Assembly: GCA_035578175.1 (NCBI GenBank)
Contig: JAQMRL010000007.1
Coordinates: 49,610,727 to 49,674,726, forward strand
From: Catonia carolina
Taxonomy: Eukaryota; Arthropoda; Insecta; Hemiptera; Achilidae
Length of the DNA: 64,000 nt
Reading direction: 5' to 3'
A program made the position numbers and the translations under genes. Shown here in pieces: positions 1-11,095 of the stretch (within the stretch, counting starts at the first letter, position 1; each line of letters opens with the position of its first letter). A model generated the notes under the pieces. That model was not told the origin of the DNA and ran no database searches. It worked only from the letters and a program-made list of their open reading frames with translations.

Positions 1-346
1 ACAAACAAACCAACAGACGTTTCTTCTTTATTATATTAGTATAGATATCACAGTAATAAGAGGAAGGAATTGGACACAGAAATATGATTGCATATGAGGG
101 GACAAAGTAATTTACGAAGAGAATTAGGGAGGAATGATGGACAGCCAAAAGAAACACAAGGAAAACATGAATTTTAATAAAAAAATCTGTATTATTATAT
201 AAAACATTCATGATTCCTTCATGATATTAAAACACTAAGTGTGATCACAACAAAATCTGTACAAGAATAATGAAATAAAACAAAAAATTGGACTAAATAA
301 TGAACAAGAAAAAGTAGAAAAATTCTGATGAATGTACTAACCTTAC

Positions 347-411
347 ATCAGGCGCAGAAGTGTGTATCCAAGATCCATGAGACGAGTGTGTGTGTATTTT
401 CTTATCCTCGC
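347..411 (-). CDS. Candidate SZT2 exon 12 (weak)
   Basis: 65-base stretch with a pyrimidine tract and ATATAG acceptor, a GTAAGG donor, and an open frame (GEDKKIHTHSSHGSWIHTSA) only in the phase left by the previous exon; it ends in phase 0. The splice signals and phase are right, but the peptide is not recognisably conserved and is short enough to arise by chance. The rest of the gene would lie left of base 1. Confidence 0.4.
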
Positions 412-529
412 CTATATAAATGGAAGAAAACATACTGTTTTAAAAATTTAATATTAACTTAGTTCATGCAGTATTATTTGAGTGCACACAACAGAACAAT
501 ATTTAAGGTCTCATATGAACTATGCAGTT

Positions 530-895
530 CTATTTTATATAATGATTTATATAATAAATTTCACTAACCTTCTTTTTAAACTGCGTAAAATTTTATCTTT
601 ACTTACACGTGTTTCGGTGGATCCACCAACAGAGTAATTAACATAATTGAAACTAAAAAATTTTCTTATTTATTTAAAATCTATAGAAGATGATACATCT
701 TCAGTCATTTGTATAAAAAATTTTATACAGAAGATGTATCATCTTCTATAGATTTTAAATAAATACGAAAATTTTTTAGTTTCAATTATGTTATTTACTC
801 TGATGATGGTGGATCCACCGAAACACGTGTAAGTAAAGATAAAAGTTTATGCAGTTTAAAAAGAAGGTTAGTGAAATTTATTATATAAAACAGAA
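530..895. repeat. Foldback palindrome, ~175-bp arms
   Basis: The left arm (about 530-705) and right arm (about 727-895) are near-perfect reverse complements around a centre near 715. Each arm carries a CACGTGTTTCGGTGGATCC block and TTAGTGAAATTTATTATATA at its outer end. No coding capacity. It looks like a hairpin-type MITE inside an SZT2 intron. Confidence 0.8.
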
Positions 896-1387
896 TTAAT
901 TTCAAACTGCAGGATGCATTATAAAGATTTATTTTTAAACTATGTGGTTGACCTGTTAAAAGGAATTTTGTATTTTCTCTAGAGTACCTTCCTGCATACC
1001 GCAGTTGGAATCCATATCCTTATATTACTGTGCATGAGGGACTTATTGGTTTATATACTGGTAATACCATGCAGCTTATTAATGTAATATTCACCATATT
1101 AAAGAAACCTAATTGGCTTTGCCTCTGGTAGCATAATCAGGTTTCCCTTTATTTGCAGCAAGTCATTTAATGGCCTTCCCCTGTCCATACCAGAGAATAT
1201 GCCCTGTCACCTCAGCTAAGGCTCTAAATTCTTAGGGCAGAGTGAAAAGTATTAATCAACAAAACCTACAGAAAAGTTTTTAGAAATATTTAAACTTACT
1301 AAATATGTTACATAACATCCCAAATGACAGGAAAAATTACTGAAGGAATATATATCTAATCGGGTAATATTTCAACCTATTTCTTAC
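896..1387. other. Intronic sequence, nothing recognised
   Basis: AT-rich with a moderately GC-richer core near 1000-1230. I see no splice-bounded frame, tRNA-like box or terminal repeat. Confidence 0.5.
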
Positions 1388-1553
1388 CTGAAATACTTGC
1401 AGCTGGAATATAAAATTCATTGTTTTGACCCAGTGATGATAAGCTCTCACTACTTGATTTTGGACATTTTGTAGTCTTTTCATCTTTGACTAGATAATAT
1501 AAATCATTTTCTTGTTTTAAACAGTAACCATTAGGACGCATCTGAGCAAAATC
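1388..1553 (-). CDS. SZT2: SZT2 internal exon 11
   Basis: 166-base exon, TTTTTAG acceptor and GTAAGA donor, phase 0 to phase 1. It encodes DFAQMRPNGYCLKQENDLYY then LVKDEKTTKCP and a Ser-rich tail ending FYIPAAS. Position, phase (previous exon ends in phase 0) and open frame place it next in SZT2. I do not recall the vertebrate residues well enough here to claim identity. The 6.5-kb intron before it contains two mariners, a foldback element and a nested Helentron copy. Confidence 0.8.
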
Positions 1554-2523
1554 CTAAAAAAATAAAAGGTATCTTTGTAATAATAAAGTTTTAGTCCAGG
1601 AAAAGACAAAGTTAAAGTATTAAAATATATGTACAAGAATGGATTTCAGAAGACAAAAATGAAAAACAATTAATAAAAATTAAAATAGAGAAATTAAATG
1701 TGGATTATTCCAGAGTATGTACAAAAAGAAAAGTCTTTCATGGGATACAAAAATCAGGTAATATAAAACAGTACTGTTACCAGAAGCATTACATGCAACA
1801 GAGACACTGAACTATAACGTAAAACTTGTAAGTGTAAAATGCAAGGAGAATAATGGGTGCAATAATTAACTGTAAATAAAGATGGAAAATTTTGGACAAG
1901 GAATCACCCAAATAAAGGAATATATAGGGTGATTCAGAACTATACAGCAATCTCTAGGGATCTCATTCTATAGCTAAAAATAAGAAAAAAAAGTTCATAT
2001 ATAAACATATGCCTGAAAACGCTTAGTTAAAAATTTAGCTAGCGAAAAATTTCACCTAGAACTCTGTACCCTCGGTGAAGTAAAGCCGTATAAAAATGTT
2101 AAAGGTAGTTATATATATACATAGTAGTAGTAGTTATATATATATATATATATACAAAGATATAAATACGATTGTTTCTTATGTTTCTTAATCTTAAAAA
2201 TTGAATAAAATTGGTTCCAGAGCTGTAAATGCAATACTTTCAGAGATATCTTACATAAAACATAAGAATTGGTGCAAAGAAATAACACATTTTTGTGTTT
2301 AACGTAAGATTACTTCCATAAATGGTAAATAAAGGTGTATTTTTTCTTAAATAAATTTGTAGAAAATTTAATTCTGAAAAGATTCATGTGAATTACTCAG
2401 GAAAAAAATGAATAATAGATATTGAAATTTTGCTTTATTTAAAATCAAAACAGACGCACATAAAATGCACATCCTTAACTGCATAAAATATTAACTAATA
2501 TGTATTACTGTTCATGAGTAATA

Positions 2524-3306
2524 CAGAGTGATTCAATAAGATGGAAACAATTTCAATAATCTGTATTTCCTGAACTACATGTTATATTTTAATTCTGTAA
2601 ATTACATTTTGAAAGAGAAAGTTTTAAATTTTAATTTACATACATGAAAGTTTATAGATGTTCAATGGAACATGAGCAGGACAGCCCGAAAGTTAATGTT
2701 TTTTGCGCCTTGTCGCTGACAAAAGTTTATGGGCCTTTCTTTTTAGATGAGAGTTACTGGGGAAACGTATCTTAGAATGCTACAAAACTGGCTCGTTCCT
2801 CAAATGAATGAAGATTCAGGAGATTACATTTTCCAGCAGGACGGAGCTCCACCCCATTGGCATCGCAATGTTCGGCGTTTCCTAAATGAATCCATACGTC
2901 AACGATGGATAGGTCGCATGGCGAATGACGACTCTGCACTTCAGTTTTGGCCACCGAGGTCTCCAGATCTCACACCCTGTGACTTTTTCTTGTGGGGGTT
3001 CGTGAAAAGTGCAGTTTACATACCACCTCTTCCCACCAATTTGAATGAACTAAGGAATCGTATCACAGCTGCAGTCAACTCAGTGACCCAAGACATGCGT
3101 CAGAGAGTTTGGGATGAGTTCAGTTACCGTTTAGATGTTGTACATGCAGCCGGAGGAGGACACATTGAACATCTATAAACTTTCATGTATGTAAATTAAA
3201 ATTTAAAACTTTCTCTTTCAAAATGTAATTTACAGAATTAAAATATAACATGTAGTTCAGGAAATACAGATTATTGAAATTGTTTCCATCTTATTGAATC
3301 ACTCTG
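2524..3306 (+). mobile_element. Nested mariner-like element with ~135-bp TIRs
   Basis: TIR CAGAGTGATTCAATAAGATG at both ends, flanked by TA at 2522-2523 and 3307-3308. The inverted arms run about 2524-2660 and 3170-3306. The interior contains the C-terminal part of a transposase only, so the copy is internally deleted and non-autonomous. Confidence 0.9.
2747..3178 (+). pseudogene. Truncated Tc1/mariner-superfamily transposase (C-terminal part)
   Basis: 143-codon open frame covering the second half of a DDE/D transposase. The second catalytic Asp is in FQQDGAPPHWH, the third in PPRSPDLTPCDFFLWGF; I count 41 residues between them (DD41D spacing). The C-terminus is VVHAAGGGHIEHL and the stop lies just inside the right TIR. 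The N-terminal DNA-binding half and first Asp are absent. Remnant coding (MFFALSLTKVYGPFF-like) precedes the ATG, so this ATG is probably not a native start. Closest in-window relative: the minus-strand copy at 21307-22351. Confidence 0.85.
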
Positions 3307-4243
3307 TATTTATGCATTTAAGAATGTGCGTTTCATGTGCGTCTGTTTTGATTTTAAATAAAGCGAAATTTCAATATCTATTATTCATTTTTTCCTGAGT
3401 AATTCACAAGAATCTTTTCAGAATTAAATTTTCTACAAATTTATTTAAGAAAACATACACCTTTATTTACCATTTATGGAAGTAATCTTACGTTAAACAC
3501 AAAAATGTGTTATTTCTTTGCACCAATTCTTATGTTTTATGTAAGATATCTCTGAAAGTATTGCATTTACAGCTCTGGAACCAATTTTATTCAATTTTTA
3601 AGATTAAGAAACATAAGAAACAATCATATTTGTATCTTTGTAACTACTGTTAACATTTTTATACGGCCTTACTTCACCGAGGGTACAGAGTTCTAGGTGA
3701 AATTTTTCACTAGCCGTAACTCGCTAACTAAGCGTTTTCAGACGTATGTTTATATGAACTTTTTTTCTTATTGTTAGCTATAGAATGAGATCCCAAGAGA
3801 TTGCAGTATAGTTTTGAATCACCCTATATAAACAAATCCAAAACATTTTAGATGAAATAAGAAAAAGAATGAGGTTCTTCTTCGATGAATGAGGGCTACA
3901 TAGGTACCTCAAGGACATGCTTACATAATTTATTCTTCTGAAACAGACCATTGTCTAGCACTTTTCTTTCTACACAAACACCCAGTGTTAGTCACAGATT
4001 GATTTTTTTGGTGGAGTATACAAAATTTTGTTCTGAAACATCAGTGGAAGATAGTAACAGAGTTTCTTTTGGCTAATTCAAGTATACAAAAAGCTTTTTC
4101 TACTGAAGAAGTAAAACATCTTGCTAGACAGTTAATTTAACAGAATTTATTGCATTAAAAACAGTTATATCAATATAAGATTAAAAATCTGGCATGAAAC
4201 ACCCACATGACTTTCTCTTACCAATGTAGATAATGAACAATGT

Positions 4244-4627
4244 GTGTTGTTGTTTAGGTCATCAGCCGAAAGGCTGGTTTGAACCACTAGAGGTTTTACT
4301 AAGTAAAAACGAGGAGTGAGGTGGTTTACCATTGCTTTCCTCACTGAGCGGAAAAGTACGCTTATCAGCATGCCGGGCCCTCCAAAAAGCACAAATTTTT
4401 CACTCTGCAAACGACACCTTCACTTCATTCACCACAGGGTCTGGCTGTATAATGAAATTCATTACTGTCAGAGGAGATAACTCTGATTACTGTCTTTTAC
4501 ACCTCTACCTCTTCTGTTCTCAAATGATTCAGTCATTTAATTGGCTGACCATGTGATAAGAAACAGAACTATTTATTTTAGCCCTGCAATAAACAGATTG
4601 AGTGTAAATAATTTGACACTCCACCTG
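4244..4627 (-). mobile_element. Short retroposon family B, complete copy with 12-bp TSD
   Basis: Flanked by a perfect 12-bp duplication AATGAACAATGT (4232-4243 and 4628-4639), as expected of target-primed reverse transcription. On the minus strand it runs from a CAGGTGGAGTGTCAAATTAT-type head to a GATGACCTAAACAACAAC-type tail. A GGTTTGAACC block resembles a pol III B box but no A box is clear, so SINE versus LINE 3' end is unresolved. Other copies: 25808, 38592, 46612. Confidence 0.75.
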
Positions 4628-4652
4628 AATGAACAATGTAACCGATGTTTAA

Positions 4653-5652
4653 CCTTTAACGTACGGACTGTGTTTGTAATTTTGTAAAACATCAAACTAA
4701 TCATAAGAGTCTTGCAAAAAAATTCTTTTATCTTATTTACTAATAGATATAAAATTCTGAAAAAATACAGTTAATTTATGAAATACGTACCAATTTTTTG
4801 AATATAAAATTTTGAAAATAACTTTACTATTGTCTTCGCTGTGGCTAGCGAAAAATTTCGCACGGTAATATAAAGTACTTGGTGTACATTTTTTACTCTG
4901 AAGGGCTTAAAATTCAGTTTATCAAAAAATTTTATAGAATATATTTTGTAAAGAAGAATTTTCTTTAAAAATGGGTAATTTTCAATTCATTTTCCGAAAA
5001 ATTTGTAAAGAGTTACAAATTTTTTAAATAGTACATGTTTTTACAAAAATGTCCTTCAAATTTATCATAACGATCTTGCGAATAAACTCTTTTATCTTAT
5101 TTACTTAGGGCTGTTCTTATGGGCAAAGCTGAATAGAACATTGCTTACTGTATAAATACATGTTTTGATAAACATTGTAAGAGGTCTGGAACGCAAATGG
5201 CAGAGCTTTTACTAAGCCAATGCAATACTAACAAAAATCATTCATTTTTGTCTAAAATCATTCATTTTTGTCTAAAATCGTTCGTAAACCTGTTAAATGA
5301 GACCTTCTGCCTTTTCAAGGACAAACTACCAACGTATAAACATTCATACTTCACACACACACACAAGACACACGTGTATTTTAATTTGTGTGGGTGTTAC
5401 AACCATTCCCCTTCTACGACAAAAAACTGGATTTTCTTACATGCTACCAACATTTTAAACTGAAATACAAAATTTCCCTTTCATGATATTTTATTTCTGA
5501 TTGCACTGTTACACACATTAGAAAATTCCCTGCAAGAAAACTATACTATTTCCTGTGGTTAAGTTGACAATTAGTACGGAGCGTCTCTTTTAAAACTCTC
5601 TGAACACATCTGTTGTTAAAAGCCACTGAAACAGCATCCCGTGTTTTAAAGG
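4653..5652. mobile_element. piggyBac-type TTAA element, non-autonomous
   Basis: TTAA at 4649-4652 and 5653-5656 brackets ends CCTTTAACGTACGG and (inverse) CCTTTAAAACACGG. TTAA target plus CCTTT start is the piggyBac signature. 1,000 bp, without a convincing transposase frame. The target is inside the older Helentron-like copy, whose sequence continues on both sides. Confidence 0.7.
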
Positions 5653-7090
5653 TTAATCTAAGTAAACAATGTAAAATAAAAACATAACCTAATTTTAATC
5701 ATGAGTGAATAACGCAAAATGAAAATTGACTTCTGTAGAACTTAAAAATATGGAAATCAGTAATTGCCTCTACGCCAGGCTCTTAAGAAAAATACTTAAA
5801 ATGAAATTTGTCGGTTTCTTAATTTTCGATAACTTAGATAATATACACCTTTCACATGAAATGCAAATTAAGGCCGCAATCTTAAAAAATCCCATTTTTT
5901 TATCAATTTTGTTGAAACAAATACAGATAGTCACTAATTAACGCTAAACTAAGCGATGTATAAAAAACTGCTATAAATAAAAGTTGTAGATCTTTTAATT
6001 TCTAGAACTTAGATTATATACACTTTTGCCGTAAAATGCATACTAAGGTCGTAATTTTAAAAAATCCCATTTTTATACAGATTTTGATGAAATGAAAAAC
6101 AGAAAATCACTAATTGCCGCTAAACTAAGAGTTATACAAAAAATGTTAGAAATAAAAGTTCTAAGGTTTTAAAATTCTACACCTTTAATTATATAGATTT
6201 GTTTCCTAGAATGCATATTAAGTCCCCATCCTTGAAAAAGAATATTTTCTACGAGAGAACAGCCTCCCCAAGAATTTCAGGAGACACAGCGCTGACTCTA
6301 CCTTGTATAGCGTTAAAAATGTTGTAAATGTCAAGGTGATTTTAAAAGAATTGTAAGACCGATTTTTGAGAAAATTGTATGAGTGAAAAATTAAACGAAT
6401 AAACTACTAATTTTGTTTGACCGATTTTGATGAAAATGTTCGTGTTTCGTCCTCAAGTGGTATCTAATTCAAGTTTCAAGTTTCAACTTCATTTGATGTT
6501 CCATTCTTGAGGTGTTTTGTTCACACACACAAACACAGACCAATCACTAAAAACATGTTTTTTTGGATTCAGGAAGTTTGAAAACATGTATATCGGGTAA
6601 AAACTCGGTTTTGAAAAATCAACATGAAACAATTCTTTCCTTCCCTACACACTCATATAGGGCAAAAAATATTGAAAAATTCTTGGTAAAACCATATAGT
6701 TAACTGTCACACATATTGCTTGCGTCCCAGCTCCATGTAGTTAGAAGGAATGCAGTGCGCGTTGTTATAGTAGTGGAAGAATGAATGAGTTAGTAGTATT
6801 TCACAGCTGATGCATTTGTAGTAGTAGCGTGTACTAACTAGACTAAAAAAATATTCTTATCATCCGGCGCATTAATTTAACAAATACCGACCAGGTTGTT
6901 AACTTGGTCGAATTCATAATATTTAACTTACCAATTTATATAAAAATATGTAAATAAATAAATGTAATAAATAAAAATAAATATGTTGAGTACGGAAAGT
7001 TTGAAAACGAATGTTTTGTATCAGAGTAATACAACAATCGTTCTCCCAGCATGCATTCATTATACTCATTTATTATACTCATTCATTATA

Positions 7091-7869
7091 CAGAGTGATT
7101 TTTTAGTCCTGTTACCCAATTGTTAATGTCTGGTAATATTTTTCTGAAAAAAATAAATTTTATTTTGTGACACTAAGTTGGTAGCCCTACTCAAAAAGTG
7201 TGGATATGGCAGTGTGAGTTGATTCTCCTTGAGCTGTGTAAAATTTTGTGCCATTTCTGGTCGTGCTACGAACAGAATCTTTTATCCTAAAACAATCTCT
7301 TGTTTAAATCTGGAGGCTGAAGCTCTAGAACTAATCGTATGTGATACGGATACAATTTTAATTTTTTAGCAGCTTTCTGAGCACTCGAACATGACAAATC
7401 AACATGTGAGGAAAGTTTTTGTAAACTTTTCCATGGAGAATTGAGCAATCTTGTTTTCACATTCTCTTAAAGTCATCTGTCAAGAGAGTTAGTCGACCAC
7501 TACGTTTTCTGCTGCAAACAATACCTGCCCCTAAAAATCAGTTAGTTAACCTAGAAACTGGCTAGAATAGAGTGGAGGAACACCAAAAAATTTAATATGA
7601 AATGATTCTTTTACACTCGCATACGATTTTGTAGCAAAATACTGTTCAAGAATGAAAACCCGTTGTTCTAGGGTAAAAGACATTCTGTTCGTAACACAAC
7701 TGGAAACAGCACAAAATTTTACGCAACTCAAGGAGAATCAACTCAAACTGTCGTATCTATACCGGTTGAGTAGGGCTACCAACTTTGTGTCACAAAACAA
7801 AATATCCCTTTCTTAGAAAAAAATTACCAGATATTAACAATTGGGTAACAGGAATAAAAAATCACCCGG
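7091..7869 (-). mobile_element. Internally deleted mariner-like element with ~170-bp TIRs
   Basis: TA at 7089-7090 and 7870-7871. Ends CAGAGTGATTTTTTAGTCC and, inverted, CCGGGTGATTTTTTATTCC, with inverted similarity continuing for about 170 bp through TTGAGTAGGGCTACCAAC. The interior carries only a transposase N-terminal piece (7546-7731). Confidence 0.85.
7546..7731 (-). pseudogene. Mariner transposase N-terminal fragment
   Basis: Contains MSFTLEQRVFILEQYFATKS then a YASVKESFHIKF segment, the typical first helix-turn-helix of a mariner-like transposase. A matching N-terminus is seen at 41637. It is followed by a deletion and stops; no catalytic domain remains. The first ~16 codons upstream of MSFTLEQ derive from the terminal repeat. 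Confidence 0.7.
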
Positions 7870-8023
7870 TACCTCACCCGTACCCTTCACCCTGGAACTA
7901 CACAGAGCTTGGAACCGCACAATACGTAAGTTTAATTTATTATAAGGTACCAAAAATTTATATTTCATTTGTAATCATGTATTTTACTGCAATAATATTT
8001 TAACTTGTAAAAAACAATCAAAC

Positions 8024-8279
8024 CTGTAGAAATGTAGGCATACTGTGATCAGAACCATAGACAAAATGAAGAGGTATTGATTCGTATAAACAACTATAAC
8101 GACCAATAGAATTTGCAACATGATTTACTACGAACAGTAATGTTTCTTCCGTCACAGGAGTAACATCTAAAAGGAATGCTGCAATTTCATCATGCATAAG
8201 CCACTCAATCTCTTTGATACAAGTACTAACGGCACGTTGTTGATATTCAGTTAAATACATCAATTTATCTGTCACATTC
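8024..8279 (-). CDS. SZT2: SZT2 internal exon 10
   Basis: 256-base exon, TTTTCAG acceptor and GTTTGA donor, phase 2 to phase 0. It holds CIKEIEWLMHDEIAAFLL (vertebrate SZT2: NEIRWLLEDEMVGALR) and GRYSCLYESIPLHFVYGSDH (vertebrate: GRSTCLRQQPPLSFVFGPER). The spacing of the blocks is as in the family. The donor is weaker than its neighbours. It lies between mariner 7091-7869 and a nested Helentron/mariner/piggyBac stack starting at 8389. Confidence 0.93.
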
Positions 8280-8442
8280 CTGAAAAATACAAAAATTAGG
8301 TTTAATTATTGATACATGTTCAGAGAATGTTTAAAAAGATTCTTGACTTTTCTAAAATTATTTCCCCTCACTCTATACAACAGATGATAAAAAAATCTGG
8401 TGTGAAACATTCACATGACTTTCTCTTGCTCTTTCTCTTTTA

Positions 8443-9709
8443 ACGGGTGAGGCAGTGAATGATTATGAAAACACCGTGAGGAAGTTAAAAAATCAAGTTT
8501 AATTAATTTAGAATATACCAAGTAATACTTAACATATTTACAATTTTTTATAAATTACTTGGAAATCATATCATAAAGATTTCCTCCATTTTGTCGCACA
8601 CATTCCTGAACTCGTGCACGAAGGTTATTCATCACATTTCGTACTGTGGCTGTAGGAATTCATGCTACTTCTTCAGATTCTTTAAGTTCTTTAAGTTCCC
8701 GTACATTTTGAGGCGGTGGAGATGGGAAAACACGTGATTTTAAGTGTCCCCATAGAAAGTAATCACATGCAGAGAAATCTGGTGATCTGGCTGGCCATGA
8801 AATGTCTCTGTTCTTAGAAATGACGCGATTGGGAAACAAGCGTCGCAAAACATTAATTGAAGCCCTGGATGTGTGGCAGGTAGCACCATCTTGTTGAAAA
8901 ACATATTTTGGTAAGCGGGATTACAAACTAATTCCGGTTGAAGACAGTTCTCCAACATGTTAACATAGCACTGAGTATTTACTGTAACTGCATATTCATT
9001 GTCATCCTCAAAATAATATGGTCCTACAATAGCCTGTGTTGATTTGGCACACCAAACTGTCACTTTAATACTGTGAAGCGGCTTTTCGTGTATTTTCACG
9101 TGACCAATATCTAAAATTCTGCTTATTTACAAAGCCTGAAAGATGGAAGCGAGCTTCATCACTCATCCAAAGATTAATGAGAAGATCTGCGTTGTCATTC
9201 ATCATGTCCAATAATCGATTACAAAAAGCAAGTTGGGATGCATGATCAACATTATTCAAAGCATGCAGTAACTGAATTTTAAACGGATGGAACTGTAGAT
9301 CTTTGCATGCCGTTGAGCTGAACGCGTAGGACTTCTTAACACAGCCGCCTGCACCTTGTCAACGTTTTCTGGTGTACGGATACTTTTTACACTTCCAGTT
9401 CGTATCTTCAGTGTTGAGCCTGTTTCTTCAAAGTTTTTAACCCATATTTTTATTGCATGGGCTGAAGGTATCGGATCATTACACGGAATATTGAAATAAT
9501 TACGAAATGCGCATTGCACGAACACGTAGCTATCGTTATTTTTATAATACCCTTTAACAGCGTATGCTCATTGTGCACCACTCCATGACTCAATTTGAAC
9601 TAAATGGTAAAACAGACGCTTCAAGATGGCAGTAGTTTCATTCTCCTAGCCACACTACAGGAGACTGTATGCAGTGTTGCCAAATCGCCCGATTCACTGC
9701 CTCACCCGT
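8443..9709 (-). mobile_element. Mariner-like element, decayed
   Basis: TA at 8441-8442 and 9710-9711; TIR ACGGGTGAGGCAGTGAAT at both ends. 1,267 bp, near full length for the superfamily, with a frameshifted transposase on the minus strand. Confidence 0.9.
8660..9525 (-). pseudogene. Frameshifted Tc1/mariner transposase
   Basis: Four overlapping minus-strand pieces add up to one transposase. The N-terminal helix-turn-helix region has SAHAIKIWVKNFEETGSTLK. The catalytic start is WMSDEARFHLSG (first Asp). A middle part contains SIKVTVWCAK and VGPYYFEDD. The end is ISWPARSPDFSACDYFLWGH (third Asp). The second Asp falls at the frameshift near 8850-8890, where the other frame reads QQDGATCHT; I count about 36 residues from it to the third Asp. 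At least three frame breaks mean it cannot make a full protein. Confidence 0.8.
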
Positions 9710-10109
9710 TATAAGTAAATAATGAAACATATAACCTATTTTTAATCATGAGTGAATGACATAAAATGAAAATCAACCTCAATTTAAAAATACGAAAAAA
9801 ACGTTAAATTTAAAAATACGAAAAATCACTACTTGACGCTAAACTAGGCTCTACAGAAGAAAATGCTTGAACTAAAAGTTGTTTTTTATTTCCTATAACT
9901 CTGGTTATATACATTTTGTCGTAAAATGCATGCTTAGGCCACAATATTAAAAAATCCTGTTTTTTACTGATTTTGATGACAAAAATACAGAAAATCACTA
10001 ATCGATATTAAATAAAGCGATACAGAAAAAAATTTGTAGGTTTTTTTAATGTTCTACAACTTTGATTATACATTTTTGTCTTAGTATTATATTGTGGCTG
10101 TGATCTTAA

Positions 10110-11095
10110 TCCTGTTCACACTAGTAATCTAATTTTAGATGATGCCAAATGGGCTGTGGTTAAAGGCAATAAAACGTGCTTCTGCAAGGTCAGTATAAAT
10201 CAGAGACTGGTAAATATTGCACTTTTCTTGTAGGGAATTCTTTAACGCATCTAATAGTGTTTTCAGAAATAGAATATCATAACAGGGAAAATTTTTATTA
10301 CCTGTATAGTGTGTAGGTAGCATTGATGGTTTGGGAATTGTTTGTTTTGAATGGAAATCCATGTAGCTCGTGTGTAAGTCAACGTACATGCATGTTCTTT
10401 AGTTTGTGTTGAAGCTATGACGATTCTGTTACGATGTTTGCCCTTGAAAAGGAAAGACGAGTCCATTTTACTTTTCAAGAGGGGGTTTACCATCACAGAG
10501 GTAAAAAATTTGACACTTTGCCAGGTTGCAAAGGAAGTGTAACAGCTTCCTTCTAACCGCACCTACAGAATTTTTCAAAACATGTGGTTGTAGGGAAAAA
10601 AATTTTCTACATTTTGCTTTGCTTGCAGCTGTAACCTAAATATAATAGTGGCTCTGTGACAACACCGTAAAGAATGTAAAATACCATTCCTTCATACTGC
10701 CTTGTGATGTGAAAATGGACTCATGTTGATCATTTTGTAACTTCATCAAATATTAATGGAAATTTAAATAAAATATAACATTTATTCCAGTAAACTCTTA
10801 TCTACAAAACATGTTTTATAAATTTTCTTGTTAAACTGAAATTTAAGCCCGTTATAGTAAAAAATATAAAGTAAACACAAAAATTTTCGTGGTCAAAAAT
10901 TTAGCTCGCCTAAACGCAAAGAATTATCAAGCAATTTTTTTGTAATTCAAAAGGCCTGTACGTATTATATGAATCAACTGTAATATTTTCAGAATTTTTC
11001 ATCAGCAGTGACGTTAGATAAAACAGTTGTTTTGAAAGCGCGTTTTGAATTGTGCAATTCTTCTGTTTAATGCGTAACAGTCAGTTTCCAAAGGG
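10110..11095 (-). mobile_element. piggyBac-type insertion with TTAA duplication
   Basis: TTAA at 10106-10109 and 11096-11099 restores the interrupted Helentron-like sequence when removed. The right end reads CCCTTTGGAAACTG from the TTAA inward; the left end TCCTGTTCAC is poorer. Minus-strand remnants of a piggyBac-like transposase lie in 10135-10562. Confidence 0.6.
10135..10562 (-). pseudogene. Probable piggyBac transposase C-terminal remnant
   Basis: Two overlapping frames. The upstream one has NPLLKSKMDSSFLFKGKH then RNRIVIASTQ, in the position and style of the piggyBac KGE...WxDxxxVxxxST block. The downstream one has YMDFHSKQ, then LFLKTLLDALKNS, then IYTDLAEARF, following the order DYNKxM ... 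FxxLLDxAxxNS ... FRxxLAEAL of the C-terminal part. Individual matches are weak; order and the TTAA context support the call. Frameshifted. It could still be an unrelated decayed ORF. Confidence 0.45.

Larger units (their letters stand above)
1927..3824. mobile_element. Long-arm foldback element (TIR GGGTGATTCA), interrupted by a second mariner
   Basis: The outer element begins GGGTGATTCAGAAC after TATATA and ends in the inverse before TATATA, so a TA target duplication of Tc1/mariner type. Its two arms (1927-2521 and 3309-3824) are inverted copies of each other almost to the middle, leaving a hairpin of more than 500 bp per arm and hardly any unique centre. That centre is split by the element at 2524-3306. 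Non-coding. Confidence 0.85.
4183..6672 (-). mobile_element. Old Helentron-like (HINE) copy, split by two later insertions
   Basis: The 3' end with the degenerate end hairpin is at 4183-4231. The body resumes at 4640-4648 and 5657-6672, ending near a decayed CATATAGGGCAA block. The two interruptions are a retroposon (4244-4627) and a TTAA element (4653-5652). It is diverged compared with the copies at 16947 or 43496, so older. Confidence 0.7.

Noticed and set aside
5340..5390. CRISPR or tandem array (ACACAC runs and ATTCATTTTTGTCTAAAATC doublet at 5238-5276)
   Set aside because: Only two direct units and a dinucleotide run; eukaryotic simple repeats.
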